Shown: positions 25,199 through 33,339 of the stretch, piece by piece | How positions within the stretch are numbered: position 1 is the first letter of the stretch | Layout: each line of letters opens with the position of its first letter | Assembly (NCBI GenBank): GCA_016871175.1 | Contig: VFZL01000043.1 | Coordinates: 1-33,717 of the forward strand | DNA length: 33,717 nucleotides | Direction of reading: 5' to 3' | Source of the DNA: Acidimicrobiia bacterium | GTDB taxonomy: Bacteria; Acidobacteriota; Vicinamibacteria; Vicinamibacterales; CAVVIG01 | Notes under the pieces: model-generated | The model's database searches: none | Seen by the model: the letters and a program-made list of their open reading frames with translations, nothing else | Told to the model about the DNA's origin: nothing | Position numbers and translations under genes: made by a program

Positions 25199-27172
25199 CT
25201 AATGCAAACTATACGCCAGGAGCTCGGCCGGATGCTCCCGTCCGCCGATCGCCAAGACCACGTACTGCTTGCCGTTGTACACGTAGGTCATGGGTGCCCC
25301 GGTCGCCCCGGCGCCCATCTCCGTCTCCCAGACCGTGGCGCCGGTCGCCTTGTCGAGCGCCCGGAACTTCGTGCCTCCACCCAGCTGTGGAATCCGGACG
25401 TTCACCTGATCGCCGTCCGGCGCGAACAGCAAGGTCTTCGTCACGAGAAGCGCTCCACGGGAGGCATGGCCGAGCGGCGGGAGCTTCAGGTGCGCGATGG
25501 CGGGATGGTCGCGCGGACCATCCCCGTTCGGGACCATCCACACCTGTTCACCCCGATTGAGGTTGAACGCCGTAATGCGACCGTACGGCGGCTTGAAGAG
25601 CGGCAAGCCCCGCGGACCCATCAACAGCTCGCGCGTCGAGGCACGGTACTGCAGGTTGGTCTGTTTGGGGTCACCGGGAACCAGATTCGCGACGAATGGA
25701 TTGGTCATCGACGGGACGTAGAAGTAGCCGGTCTCCGGATCGAACGCCGCGCCAGTCCAGTTCGCGCCGCCCACTGACCCAGGCAGTTGAACCGTGCCTT
25801 TGGTGCCGCCTGGGTTCTGGCTCACGACCGACGGCGGCGTGAAGATCGGACCGTATTGATACTTCTTCAGAATCTCGACGGCCTCGGCGCGCAGCTCCGG
25901 CGTGAAGTCGATGAGATCATCGATCGTCACGCCTTGGCGGTCAAAAGCCGGTGGCTTGGTGGGGAACGGCTGCGTGGGAGACGGCTTCTCGCCGGGGACC
26001 GTCGATGTCGGCACCGGTCGTTCCTTAATGGGCCATACCGGTTGACCGGTCGTCCGATCGAGCACGTAGGTAAACGCCTGTTTCGTGACCTGGGCCACCG
26101 CCTTCACCCTTCGACCGTCTACGGTGATATCGACTAGGATCGGTGACGCCGGATTGTCGTAGTCGAAGAGATCGTGGTGCACCGTCTGGAAATGCCAGAC
26201 GCGGCGTCCCGTCATCGCGTCGAGGCACACGATGCTCGACGTGTAGAGATTCGCGCCGGGCCGATGGCCCCCGAACATGTCGTTGGTGGCGCCTGACGTG
26301 GGCAAATACACGTACCCGAGCTCATCGTCTGCGGAGAACGGCGCCCAGATGTTGCCGGCGCCGATGAACCGCAGGACGCTGAGATCCTCCCAGGTCTTCG
26401 CGCCGGGATCGTCCTCGGTGGGAATCGGACGGAATCGCCACCGCAGGCGACCGGTCCGGACGTCGAAGGCGCGGACCTCGCCGACGTCGCCCTCCTTCTT
26501 CGTCGCAGAATCTTGATCGGGCATCGAGGAGCCGACGATGACGACGTCGCGCACGACGACGGGCGCGGCGTTCCACAAGAACCGCCCATTGACCGCGAGA
26601 TCGACACCGCCTCCAGTGCCGAATGTCCGGATCGGCTCACCCGTCTTGGGGTTCAGTGCGTACAGGGTCGTCTTGTAGTAACTGAACAGCCGAGCGTCGG
26701 CGCCCGCCCCCCAGAAGGCGACGCCTCGCAGCGCGCCGCCGAGACCGGGATTGCCGGCGGCCTCCTCGGTGGCCTTCTGCGTCCACACCGTGCGACCCGT
26801 CGCCGGGTCGAAGGCCTCGACCAGACCGACGGCATTGGTCGCGTAAAGCAAGCCGCCGACCATCAGAGGCGTTGAGCGATAGTTGCTCGAGAGACGCAGT
26901 TTGGGATTGGCGGCAAGGAAGTCAGGCGCAATCTGCGGACGTCGCCAGGCCACGCGGAGCTGCCCGACGTTCGACCGATTGATCTGATCGACGGGCGAGT
27001 ACTTCGTAGCGTGATTGTCACCCGCGTAGTACCGCCACTCGCGATCCGGCGGGTGCGGCGTGCCCTGAAAACTCTGCGCGGAGGGCCACACTGCGACGCC
27101 CACGAACGCCACAGCAAGGATCAACCGCCACACCACGTCCCGCGTTCGCGCCTTCAATCTGTCTCCACCCAC
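25199..27172 (-). CDS. PQQ-dependent dehydrogenase (quinoprotein, no heme domain)
   Basis: This 657-residue periplasmic quinoprotein has a signal or anchor (LILAVAFVGVAVWPSAQ) and then an eight-bladed propeller: EWRYYAGDNHATKYSPVDQI with NRSNVGQLRVAW following, AFDPATGRTVWTQKA, ALNPKTGEPIRTFG, CLDAMTGRRVWHFQ, VLDRTTGQPVWPIKE and ALDKATGATVWETEMG. The family oxidises alcohols or sugars with PQQ. No CxxCH motif occurs, so it is not a quinohemoprotein and must pass electrons to quinone or a separate cytochrome. A GTG at 27172 is taken as the start; a TTG at 27157 with GGAG just upstream is an alternative. It heads the four-gene operon ending with DUF6152. Members near such genes in acidobacteria often lack a characterised substrate. 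Confidence 0.9.
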   Translation of the reverse strand: MGGDRLKARTRDVVWRLILAVAFVGVAVWPSAQSFQGTPHPPDREWRYYAGDNHATKYSPVDQINRSNVGQLRVAWRRPQIAPDFLAANPKLRLSSNYRSTPLMVGGLLYATNAVGLVEAFDPATGRTVWTQKATEEAAGNPGLGGALRGVAFWGAGADARLFSYYKTTLYALNPKTGEPIRTFGTGGGVDLAVNGRFLWNAAPVVVRDVVIVGSSMPDQDSATKKEGDVGEVRAFDVRTGRLRWRFRPIPTEDDPGAKTWEDLSVLRFIGAGNIWAPFSADDELGYVYLPTSGATNDMFGGHRPGANLYTSSIVCLDAMTGRRVWHFQTVHHDLFDYDNPASPILVDITVDGRRVKAVAQVTKQAFTYVLDRTTGQPVWPIKERPVPTSTVPGEKPSPTQPFPTKPPAFDRQGVTIDDLIDFTPELRAEAVEILKKYQYGPIFTPPSVVSQNPGGTKGTVQLPGSVGGANWTGAAFDPETGYFYVPSMTNPFVANLVPGDPKQTNLQYRASTRELLMGPRGLPLFKPPYGRITAFNLNRGEQVWMVPNGDGPRDHPAIAHLKLPPLGHASRGALLVTKTLLFAPDGDQVNVRIPQLGGGTKFRALDKATGATVWETEMGAGATGAPMTYVYNGKQYVVLAIGGREHPAELLAYSLH

Positions 27173-27232
27173 GTCCGCCCCTCAGTAGGCCCTGGCGCCG
27201 AGCACTGTACGCGCGGGCCGTGTCGACGTCAA

Positions 27233-27263
27233 TTCAGCCCCCAGCTGTCTTCAGCCCCCAGCT
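27233..27263. repeat. Short tandem direct repeat
   Basis: TTCAGCCCCCAGCT occurs twice, at 27233-27246 and 27250-27263, with a 17-base period. It lies between the divergent starts and ends of the PQQ dehydrogenase and serine hydrolase genes. It is too short to assign a function. Confidence 0.6.
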
Positions 27264-27277
27264 CTCCTTCGCTCCCA

Positions 27278-28660
27278 CTAACGGCTGGCCGAGGCACGCG
27301 GCGCCGGCCCAGGGGCGGCAGACGTCTGACGCAAACGTCCACTGATGGTGCGGCCCGCGGGTAGCGGCTGCGGCGGACCGAGAATGGCCTGGTACGTCAA
27401 CGTTTGAAACAGTGGCGCCACGGTCGGATTGGGATACTTCTGCACCATCATGATGGCCACCAGCTTCTCCTTGGGGTCGATCCAGAAATTGGTGCCGTAG
27501 ATGCCGCTCCACCCATACATGCCGACCGAGCCGTTCATCTGGCTGTCACCAAGGTCGGTCACGACGCGGAAGCCCAGGCCGAATCCGGATCCCGGACCGC
27601 CTTCCACCCCATGGAGATCCTCAGTGTGGCTCACCCGCATCGCGTCCACGGTCTTCGGGCTGAGCAACCGGACGCCGTCCAATTCACCTCCATTCAGCAG
27701 CATCTGCGCGAAGCGCACGTAGTCGCTGGCCGTCGATGCCAGTCCGGCGCCACCGGAGAAGTACCTCTTGGGCGCCTTGTAGTACTGCACGGGCGACATG
27801 GAGGTATTGCCGAACTGCTCCGGATCCTTCATGGGCCGAATACCACCGTTTCCGTCAGGAGAGTACACCGTGGCGAAGCGGGCCCACTTCGCATCGGGGA
27901 CGTCGAACGCCGTGTCGACCATCTTGAGCGGCGTGAAGATTCGGTCACGAAGGAACACGTCGAACGGCATTCCGGACGCAATCTCGACCAGCCGCCCGAG
28001 CACATCGATGCCGAGACTGTAGTGCCACTCCGCGCCTGGCTGGCTGAGCAGCGGCGCCTTGGCCATCCGCTCGACGTTGTCGGCGATCGTCCCTTCCGTG
28101 ACGGTCAACCCGTCGGACACGCTGCCGCGTCGGTAGGCTTCGCCCACCGGACCCGAATCGGCGAAACCGTAGCTGAGGCCGGATCGGTGAGTGAGGAGGT
28201 CGCGCACGGTCATCTGGCGACGAACCGGTTCGAACGTGACCGTGGTGCCGTCGCCCTTGACGGCCACGCGCGTCTCACGAAACGCGGGGATGTACTTCGA
28301 CACTGGATCGGTCAGCGCGAGTCTCCCCTCTTCGACGAGCATCATTACCGCCACGCTCGTCACCGGCTTGGTCATCGACGCAATCCGGAAGATCGTGTCG
28401 GTCTTCATCGGCTTGTTGCTCTCGACGTCCTGAGAGCCGTACGCCTTCAAATCGATCAGCTTCCCATCGCGCGCGAGGAGGGTGACGATGCCGCCGGCCT
28501 CCTTCCGGGTGATGAAATCCTGCATTCCGGAATGCAGGCGTTCCAACCGCGCAGACGACACGCCGACGGCCTCTGGCGTGGCAACGGGAAGCGGCTGGGC
28601 CGTCACCGTCCAGGCGCCAAGCACCACGCCTGCCGCACAAACGCTTGCCCATCGTGTCAT
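27278..28660 (-). CDS. Secreted class-C beta-lactamase-fold serine hydrolase
   Basis: This 460-residue protein has a signal peptide (WASVCAAGVVLGAWTVTAQP) and the serine beta-lactamase/transpeptidase fold. The SxxK nucleophile motif is SMTK in FRIASMTKPVTSVA, a Tyr motif lies in AEWHYSLGIDVLG, and a GWSG-type stretch replaces the usual KTG. TVRDLLTHRSGLSYGF is typical of the family. Members are esterases, D-aminopeptidases or beta-lactamases, and the EstB-like esterases are most similar in layout. The ATG at 28660 is preceded by AAGGAGT. A Pro/Arg-rich tail (last 30 residues) looks disordered. It is paralogous to the hydrolase at 31107-32396. Confidence 0.9.
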   Translation of the reverse strand: MTRWASVCAAGVVLGAWTVTAQPLPVATPEAVGVSSARLERLHSGMQDFITRKEAGGIVTLLARDGKLIDLKAYGSQDVESNKPMKTDTIFRIASMTKPVTSVAVMMLVEEGRLALTDPVSKYIPAFRETRVAVKGDGTTVTFEPVRRQMTVRDLLTHRSGLSYGFADSGPVGEAYRRGSVSDGLTVTEGTIADNVERMAKAPLLSQPGAEWHYSLGIDVLGRLVEIASGMPFDVFLRDRIFTPLKMVDTAFDVPDAKWARFATVYSPDGNGGIRPMKDPEQFGNTSMSPVQYYKAPKRYFSGGAGLASTASDYVRFAQMLLNGGELDGVRLLSPKTVDAMRVSHTEDLHGVEGGPGSGFGLGFRVVTDLGDSQMNGSVGMYGWSGIYGTNFWIDPKEKLVAIMMVQKYPNPTVAPLFQTLTYQAILGPPQPLPAGRTISGRLRQTSAAPGPAPRASASR

Positions 28661-28683
28661 TCGAGACTCCTTGAAGTTGGTCA

Positions 28684-28772
28684 TTGGTCGTTACTCGTTT
28701 CGTCCTCGGTCGCTGGTCGACGGGTCGTGTGTCGATGGTCGATGGTCCACAGTTGATTGTCAGGGGTCGAAG
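28684..28772. repeat. Degenerate heptanucleotide repeat array (GGTCGNT)
   Basis: GGTCG-like pentamers recur with a spacing of seven (once eight) bases: starts at 28708, 28715, 28723, 28730, 28737 and 28744, with looser copies at 28686 and 28765. The array lies in the gap upstream of the serine hydrolase and runs into the 3' end of the next minus-strand gene. It resembles the short tandem heptamer repeats known from intergenic regions of some bacteria. Confidence 0.6.
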
Positions 28773-29290
28773 ACCAAGTCGTATGTGATGTCGCCGAGGC
28801 CGGGTATCTCGTATGCGAACTCGAATCGTCGCGGCAACAGCGTGGCGATATCGATCCACAGCGTTTGTTTCGCGCCGACTTCAGAACGCGGCGGTGTGGC
28901 CGGCGCGCGGAGGCCGCGGAGGCGCCAGGCCGGAGCCGACTGCAGGCCGATGTCCTCGACCGGCACGGTTCCGCTCAGGGTGACGAACAAAACGTCGCGG
29001 CCACGATCGTCGACCGGGCTGGATGTCGTCCCGTCGGTCACCCGCAGACGGCGTCCTTCGATGGCCTGATTGGTGTGGTGGATGAGGGCCATCAGCTCGT
29101 CTGGCGCCAAAGCCGCAGGCTCGGCCAAGCGCGACCGTAGCGCAGCCGTAGCGGAGCCCGTCTCCTGGGCGACAAACGGCGGCGCCGCCAAGAGTCCGCT
29201 CACTAGCACGGTGACCCAGGGGGCTCGCCCCCCCCGAAACGCGAGCCACGCTAGGCGCGAGTCACTCTTTCGAGCACGTCCGGCCATCAT
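28760..29290 (-). CDS. Small secreted protein of unknown function
   Basis: This 176-residue protein has a basic N-terminus and one hydrophobic run (APWVTVLVSGLLAAPPFVAQ), consistent with a signal peptide. The rest has a helical segment (RSRLAEPAALAPDELMALIH) and beta-strand-rich stretches ending in LLPRRFEFAYEIPGLGDITYD, which resembles the outer-surface domains of lipid-binding LolA-like or outer-membrane lipoprotein-sorting folds. That resemblance is weak. No cysteine lipobox and no catalytic motif are visible. It lies 99 bases upstream of the serine hydrolase on the same strand and might be co-transcribed. Confidence 0.65.
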   Translation of the reverse strand: MMAGRARKSDSRLAWLAFRGGRAPWVTVLVSGLLAAPPFVAQETGSATAALRSRLAEPAALAPDELMALIHHTNQAIEGRRLRVTDGTTSSPVDDRGRDVLFVTLSGTVPVEDIGLQSAPAWRLRGLRAPATPPRSEVGAKQTLWIDIATLLPRRFEFAYEIPGLGDITYDLVFDP

Positions 29291-29469
29291 CAGGGTAATC
29301 TGCAGTGTAGCTCGGGAGCGCGCGTGCCGAGAACAAGACGGGCGACGCGTCCGGCTTTCACGCCGACGCGGTTCGAGGTCGAGGCTCGGGGCGGGGTCGT
29401 GGGGACGTGCGGCCCGTTAGAGACCGAGCCGGGGCATGGGGCAACGCCCTACGTTGGGAAGGAGCTCGC

Positions 29470-31068
29470 GTGCTGAAAAAGATTCTCATCGGAGCGGCGC
29501 TCGCCCTCATCCTGCTCTTTGCGGGCGTCTTCTTCTTGGCAAAATCGGCGCTCACCGGCGAGGCGGTTCGAATCGCGCTGGCCGCCCAGGTGGAGAAGGC
29601 TATCGGTCAGCCAGTCTCGATTGGCGCGCTCCACGTGTCAGTCATGCCACGCTTGACCTTGACGTTGGGCAACGTGACGCTGGGGAAACCGGCACGCATG
29701 ACGGTCGATGATCTTCGGGTGGGCACAGACTTCGGAGCCCTATTCTCCAGACGCATCGAACACGCGAGCCTTCACCTGACGGGCGCCCGGATCGAGCTGC
29801 CCTTGCCAACCTTGACCATCGCGAGCTCGCCGGCGCCACCCTCGGATGCGGAACCCTCGAAGCCGCCGGTCGAGCTCGTGTCGATTGACGAGATCGTGCT
29901 GAGCGACGTGCAGGTCGTGAGCGGCGGGCGGATGCTGCGTGTTGACATCGAGCTCGTGCCCAAAGGGACGACCGCGGTGCAGATTCGACGTATCGCGCTG
30001 GCGGCCGATGACACCACGATCAACGTCACCGGACAGATTACCGACGTGAATGGCCCCGTGGGTGAGCTCGCGATCAAAGCGGGCAAGCTGAACCTGGACC
30101 GTTTACTGGCGTTCGTGAACGACTTCACCGCGGGCGCAGGCCTTGCCTCGGTGGCCGGTGGATCGGGCGCCACGCCCTCGTCATCCACGGCCTCGGGACC
30201 GCCATCGACGATGGACGTCGTGCTCTCGCTCGACGCCGAGAGCGCGACGATGGGAGGTCTCACCCTGAGCGCCTTATCTGGGAAGGCCACGGTGACGGGA
30301 CACGGCCTGACGTTGAATCCGGTGTCATTCGGAATCTTTGGCGGGGAATACCAGGGTTCCCTCGGGCTTACACCGGGCCAGACGCTGCGGTTCAAGGGGA
30401 GCGCCACGCTGTCCAATATTGACGTCGTCGCGGCCGCCCGGTTCGGCGGCAGCCCAGACACGATCACCGGGCGGCTCTCAGGCAAGCTCGATTTCGCCGA
30501 CAGCGGGTCCGATCCGTCCGTCGTGATGAAGACCACGACGGGCAGGGCCCGGGTCGATATCACCGATGGCGAAATCAGGAACTTGGGCCTGGTGAGCGCG
30601 GTGGTGGCGGCGACGTCCATGCGCGCAGGGGCACTGAGTCAGGCCGTGTCGACGGCGAAGTCTGGATCAAAGGACGAGCCGTTCGGCCGACTCGGCGCGA
30701 CGCTCGACAGCCGTGGCGGGAATATCAGCACGAACGACCTGTCCTTCGAGTCCCGTGATCTTCTGCTGAATGCGCAGGGCGTCATTGGGCTCATCGCGTC
30801 GACGGCGGATCTGAAAGGTCGTGTACAACTGTCGGACGAGCTCTCCAGGCAGGCCGGGAGCGATCTCGTCAAGTTCACACAGGACCAAGGCCGGGTCACC
30901 CTGCCGGTGACGGTGTCCGGCAGCCTCGACTCACCACATGCACGGGTGGATGTCGGCAACATGGCCAAGCGCGCGCTGCAAAACGCCGTGAACGAGCAGA
31001 CGGATCGCGCGAAAACGCAGGCCACCGAGGCCGTCAAGAAACGCCTCGGGGGACTCTTTGGTCGATAA
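29470..31068 (+). CDS. AsmA-family (bridge-like lipid transport) protein
   Basis: This 532-residue protein starts with a GTG at 29470, preceded by a strong AAGGAG at 29459-29464; the longer frame from 29407 is rejected on that ground. One N-terminal membrane helix (ILIGAALALILLFAGVFFLA) is followed by an AsmA N-terminal domain with PVSIGALHVSVMPRLTLTLG. A long beta-rich periplasmic region ends in the AsmA C-terminal domain: TTGRARVDITDGEIRNLGL, KDEPFGRLGATLDSRGG, and LKGRVQLSDELS. AsmA proteins form long hydrophobic grooves thought to carry phospholipids toward the outer membrane. The C-terminal helix (ALQNAVNEQTDRAKTQATEA) is typical. A hydrolase gene follows 38 bases later. Confidence 0.88.
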   Translation: MLKKILIGAALALILLFAGVFFLAKSALTGEAVRIALAAQVEKAIGQPVSIGALHVSVMPRLTLTLGNVTLGKPARMTVDDLRVGTDFGALFSRRIEHASLHLTGARIELPLPTLTIASSPAPPSDAEPSKPPVELVSIDEIVLSDVQVVSGGRMLRVDIELVPKGTTAVQIRRIALAADDTTINVTGQITDVNGPVGELAIKAGKLNLDRLLAFVNDFTAGAGLASVAGGSGATPSSSTASGPPSTMDVVLSLDAESATMGGLTLSALSGKATVTGHGLTLNPVSFGIFGGEYQGSLGLTPGQTLRFKGSATLSNIDVVAAARFGGSPDTITGRLSGKLDFADSGSDPSVVMKTTTGRARVDITDGEIRNLGLVSAVVAATSMRAGALSQAVSTAKSGSKDEPFGRLGATLDSRGGNISTNDLSFESRDLLLNAQGVIGLIASTADLKGRVQLSDELSRQAGSDLVKFTQDQGRVTLPVTVSGSLDSPHARVDVGNMAKRALQNAVNEQTDRAKTQATEAVKKRLGGLFGR

Positions 31069-31106
31069 ACTCGGACGTGAATCTGCGACACGGAGGTCGC
31101 GACGTG

Positions 31107-32396
31107 ATGAAGCGCGCGCTATTCAGTGCAGTAGCCAGGCTGAGCACGATGGCGCTCCTGGCTGCCATGCTCGGTTCTGAGGCGGCGATTCGGGCCCAAA
31201 CGGGCGGCGTGGCACCCACGGCCCGCATGGCAACGATAGACGCGGTGCTGCGACAGGCCGTGGAACGCGGCGATGTACCGGGCGTGGTTGCGGTCGCCAC
31301 GAGCCGAAGCGCCGTCCTGTACACCGGCGCGTTCGGCAAAGCCAGCGTGTCCAACGATCTCATCATGGCGCCTGACACGATCTTCCACATCGCGTCGATG
31401 ACCAAACCGGTGACCTCGGTCGCAGCCATGCAGCTCGTCGAACAAGGCAAGATCGCGCTCGACGATCCGGTGTCGAAGCGTCTCAAGGCATTCGAGCGGG
31501 TCGCCGTGGTGCGCACCTTCGATGAGGCCTCGGGCGCATACACGGTGTCACCGGCCTCGACGCCGATTACGATCCGGCACTTGCTCACCCATACCTCGGG
31601 CTTGGGCTACGGCTTCACACATCCCACGGTTCGAGACTTCAAGGCAAAGGACGGCGAAACGTTCGACGTGGGGCCGCTCATATCAGAGCCGGGAACGGAG
31701 TGGTTGTACGGGACGTCGACCGACTGGGTGGGACGGCTCGTCGAGACGGTGTCCGGGAAATCGCTCGACGCGTATTTTCGCGATCACATCTTCCGACCGC
31801 TCGAGATGGTCGACACGGGGTTCAATGTCCCCACCGAGTCGCAGGGGCGTCTCGTCAACGTCTGGCAGCGTGACGACAAGGGCGGATTGACCGAGCAACC
31901 TCGCCAGCTTCCAGCCCCGGTGACGCAGTACAACGGCGGCGGTGGGTTGTTTTCGACGGCGATGGACTACACCGGATTCGTGCGGATGTTCCTGGGCAAC
32001 AGCCAGGATCTGGGCGGTGGACCCAATCCGGGCCCCCGCATCCTGTCGGCCGCCAGCCTAGCCGAGATGACGCGCAATCACATCGGTGCGTTGAACGCTC
32101 GCGCCCTCCGCACTGCGCAACCCGCCCGCAGCCGAGACTTCTCCTTCATCCGAGATGGACGGGATAAGTGGGGGCTGGGGTTCCTGATTCGCACCGACGC
32201 CGAGCCGGGTCTGCGATCGGCCGGCTCGGTGAGCTGGGGCGGGATCAACAACACCTACTTCTGGATCGACCGCACGCGGGGGATTGGCGGCGTCATCCTG
32301 ATGCAACTCCTACCGTTCGCGGACGCGAAGTCACTGGCGCTGGCTGAGGCATTCGAGCGAGCGGTGTACAGCACCGCCGGCGGACCCGGTCAGTAG
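31107..32396 (+). CDS. Secreted class-C beta-lactamase-fold serine hydrolase (paralogue)
   Basis: This 429-residue protein has a signal peptide (STMALLAAMLGSEAAIRAQT) and the same fold as the hydrolase at 27278-28660. The nucleophile motif is SMTK in FHIASMTKPVTSVA; the Tyr motif is in WLYGTSTDWVGRLVE; SVSWGGINNTYFWID holds the position of the KTG-like triad. The ATG at 31107 lies about eleven bases after GGAGG; the GTG at 31077 is less likely. It follows the AsmA gene with 38 bases between and may be co-transcribed. Substrate unknown: esterase, peptidase or lactamase. Confidence 0.9.
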   Translation: MKRALFSAVARLSTMALLAAMLGSEAAIRAQTGGVAPTARMATIDAVLRQAVERGDVPGVVAVATSRSAVLYTGAFGKASVSNDLIMAPDTIFHIASMTKPVTSVAAMQLVEQGKIALDDPVSKRLKAFERVAVVRTFDEASGAYTVSPASTPITIRHLLTHTSGLGYGFTHPTVRDFKAKDGETFDVGPLISEPGTEWLYGTSTDWVGRLVETVSGKSLDAYFRDHIFRPLEMVDTGFNVPTESQGRLVNVWQRDDKGGLTEQPRQLPAPVTQYNGGGGLFSTAMDYTGFVRMFLGNSQDLGGGPNPGPRILSAASLAEMTRNHIGALNARALRTAQPARSRDFSFIRDGRDKWGLGFLIRTDAEPGLRSAGSVSWGGINNTYFWIDRTRGIGGVILMQLLPFADAKSLALAEAFERAVYSTAGGPGQ

Positions 32397-32430
32397 ACGT
32401 TCACGACGGTTAGGGCCCGTGAGAAAGTGT

Positions 32431-32772
32431 TTAGTGTCCGCCAAACACCTGAAAGCCTCGCTTGCGGAGGCTCTCGGCGAGGTAGCGCTCCATCTGCTTG
32501 GCACGGGCGTATGTCATCGGATTGAGGTGCGCGTAGAGACGCGGGACTAGTCGCTCACCGAACTTGCGGACCACCCGGGAGGCCTTGCGTCCGGCTTTGT
32601 GGTTCGCGAACCGCGCTTCTGGAGAAAGGCCGGTCATTCCGACGTAGTAGCCGGCACGCCCGTCTCCGGCAGGGTTTCGGAGGTACACGACGTACACCGA
32701 GTGACGGCCCCGGCGGGCGGTCGAGCGTGTCCGTGCGACGGCGTCAGAAGGAGGCGTACTCGCCGATGACAA
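32431..32772 (-). CDS. GIY-YIG domain small nuclease-like protein
   Basis: This 113-residue protein has the GIY-YIG layout in a reduced form: SVYVVYLRNPAGDGRAGYYV then GMTGLSPEARFANHKAG, so GIY is VYV and YIG is YYVG, with Arg in EARFANH and a C-terminal AKQMERYLAESLRKRG. Stand-alone domains of this type are often nucleases or DNA-binding relics from mobile elements. The only start in the frame that keeps the whole domain is a TTG at 32772, which overlaps the end of the 55-residue membrane protein gene by 29 bases. It is convergent with the serine hydrolase, with 34 bases between. Confidence 0.6.
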   Translation of the reverse strand: MSSASTPPSDAVARTRSTARRGRHSVYVVYLRNPAGDGRAGYYVGMTGLSPEARFANHKAGRKASRVVRKFGERLVPRLYAHLNPMTYARAKQMERYLAESLRKRGFQVFGGH

Positions 32773-32911
32773 GGCCGGCGTAAATGGCTAAAAGGCACCC
32801 CACGATGATGAACACGACCAGCGAGATGATGGCCCCGCGTCCCATGACATGAACATCACCATGAATATCGTGGTGATGGGCCGGGTCGTTCGGATGTGCC
32901 GCAGTGGACAT
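32744..32911 (-). CDS. 55-residue membrane protein with His-rich N-terminus
   Basis: An ATG at 32911 opens a 55-codon frame that ends with TGA at 32746-32744. It begins MSTAAHPNDPAHHHDIHGDV and contains one clear membrane helix (AIISLVVFIIVGCLLAIYAG), followed by LVIGEYASF. The HHHDIHGD pattern and a single helix resemble small membrane subunits that accompany heme-copper oxidases, but I cannot name the family. GGATC a few bases upstream is a weak ribosome-binding site. The hydrophobic pattern and good start make it likely to be real. Confidence 0.6.
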   Translation of the reverse strand: MSTAAHPNDPAHHHDIHGDVHVMGRGAIISLVVFIIVGCLLAIYAGLVIGEYASF

Positions 32912-32931
32912 TGGTAGATCCTACTGGTCTC

Positions 32932-32950
32932 CAGTCGGCCGGGCCGACTG
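32932..32950. other. Perfect hairpin next to intron domain V
   Basis: CAGTCGGCC (32932-32940) and GGCCGACTG (32942-32950) form a nine-base inverted repeat. GGTCT at 32926-32930 and its complement AGACC at 32961-32965 extend it loosely. On the minus strand it lies just 3' of the group II intron domain V, where domain VI would be expected; alternatively it is a transcription terminator of the small membrane gene's upstream region. Confidence 0.4.
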
Positions 32951-32971
32951 AGTGAAAGCAAGACCCCCGTT

Positions 32972-33004
32972 CAAACCGTGCATGCGGATTTCCCGCACAC
33001 GGCT
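32972..33004 (-). ncRNA. Group II intron domain V (orphan 3' end)
   Basis: On the minus strand, 33004 to 32972 reads as a domain V: it begins AGCCGTG with the catalytic AGC triad, has an upper TGCGG stem with GAAA-type loop, a two-base bulge TG, and closes with CACGGTT. The pairs include the conserved G-U near the base. This matches bacterial group II intron domain V (AGCCGUAUGCGG..., CGUACGGUU). No reverse transcriptase gene lies upstream on this strand before the DUF481 gene, so this is the 3' end of an ORF-less or degenerate intron. Confidence 0.75.
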
Positions 33005-33300
33005 GACCAGATGGTCTTCAGGTCGAGGCATGCACGCTCCCCGGAGAGCGAAGTGGGCCGCGCAGGCGAGGGAGCCCAAGGGTTTCAAAGAAGGGGCGAG
33101 TCCACCTGGCGGCTCGACCAGCGGTCAAACGAGACCCTGCGCGCGTGCGGAGCAGGCCGCGGAGTCGTCGCTCGACGTACTGGAGATGAACAGCGATAAG
33201 CAGACGATGACCCGTCTGTTTCGTCACGACGCGACATGTGCCGAGTCTACACGGACATCGACCCGTCTGTCTCGCCCTTCACACGCTGGCGCAGAGAGCC
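33005..33300. other. Gap without a gene, possible degenerate intron body
   Basis: No frame here shows a recognisable protein. If the domain V belongs to a group II intron, its body on the minus strand would occupy this stretch, beginning just after the hairpin at 33301-33326. It is about 300 bases, too short for the usual domains I-IV plus a reverse transcriptase, so the intron is either ORF-less and reduced or cut by deletion. Confidence 0.4.
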
Positions 33301-33326
33301 GGTGAGCCCCGCGGGCGGGGCTCACC
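33301..33326 (-). terminator. Strong hairpin after the DUF481 gene
   Basis: GGTGAGCCCCGC and GCGGGGCTCACC form a perfect twelve-base inverted repeat with two bases between, 13 bases after the DUF481 stop codon on the minus strand. No T-tract follows. It is suited to be a terminator, and class C group II introns insert just downstream of such hairpins. Confidence 0.55.
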
Positions 33327-33339
33327 CAGTCGCGCCGGT

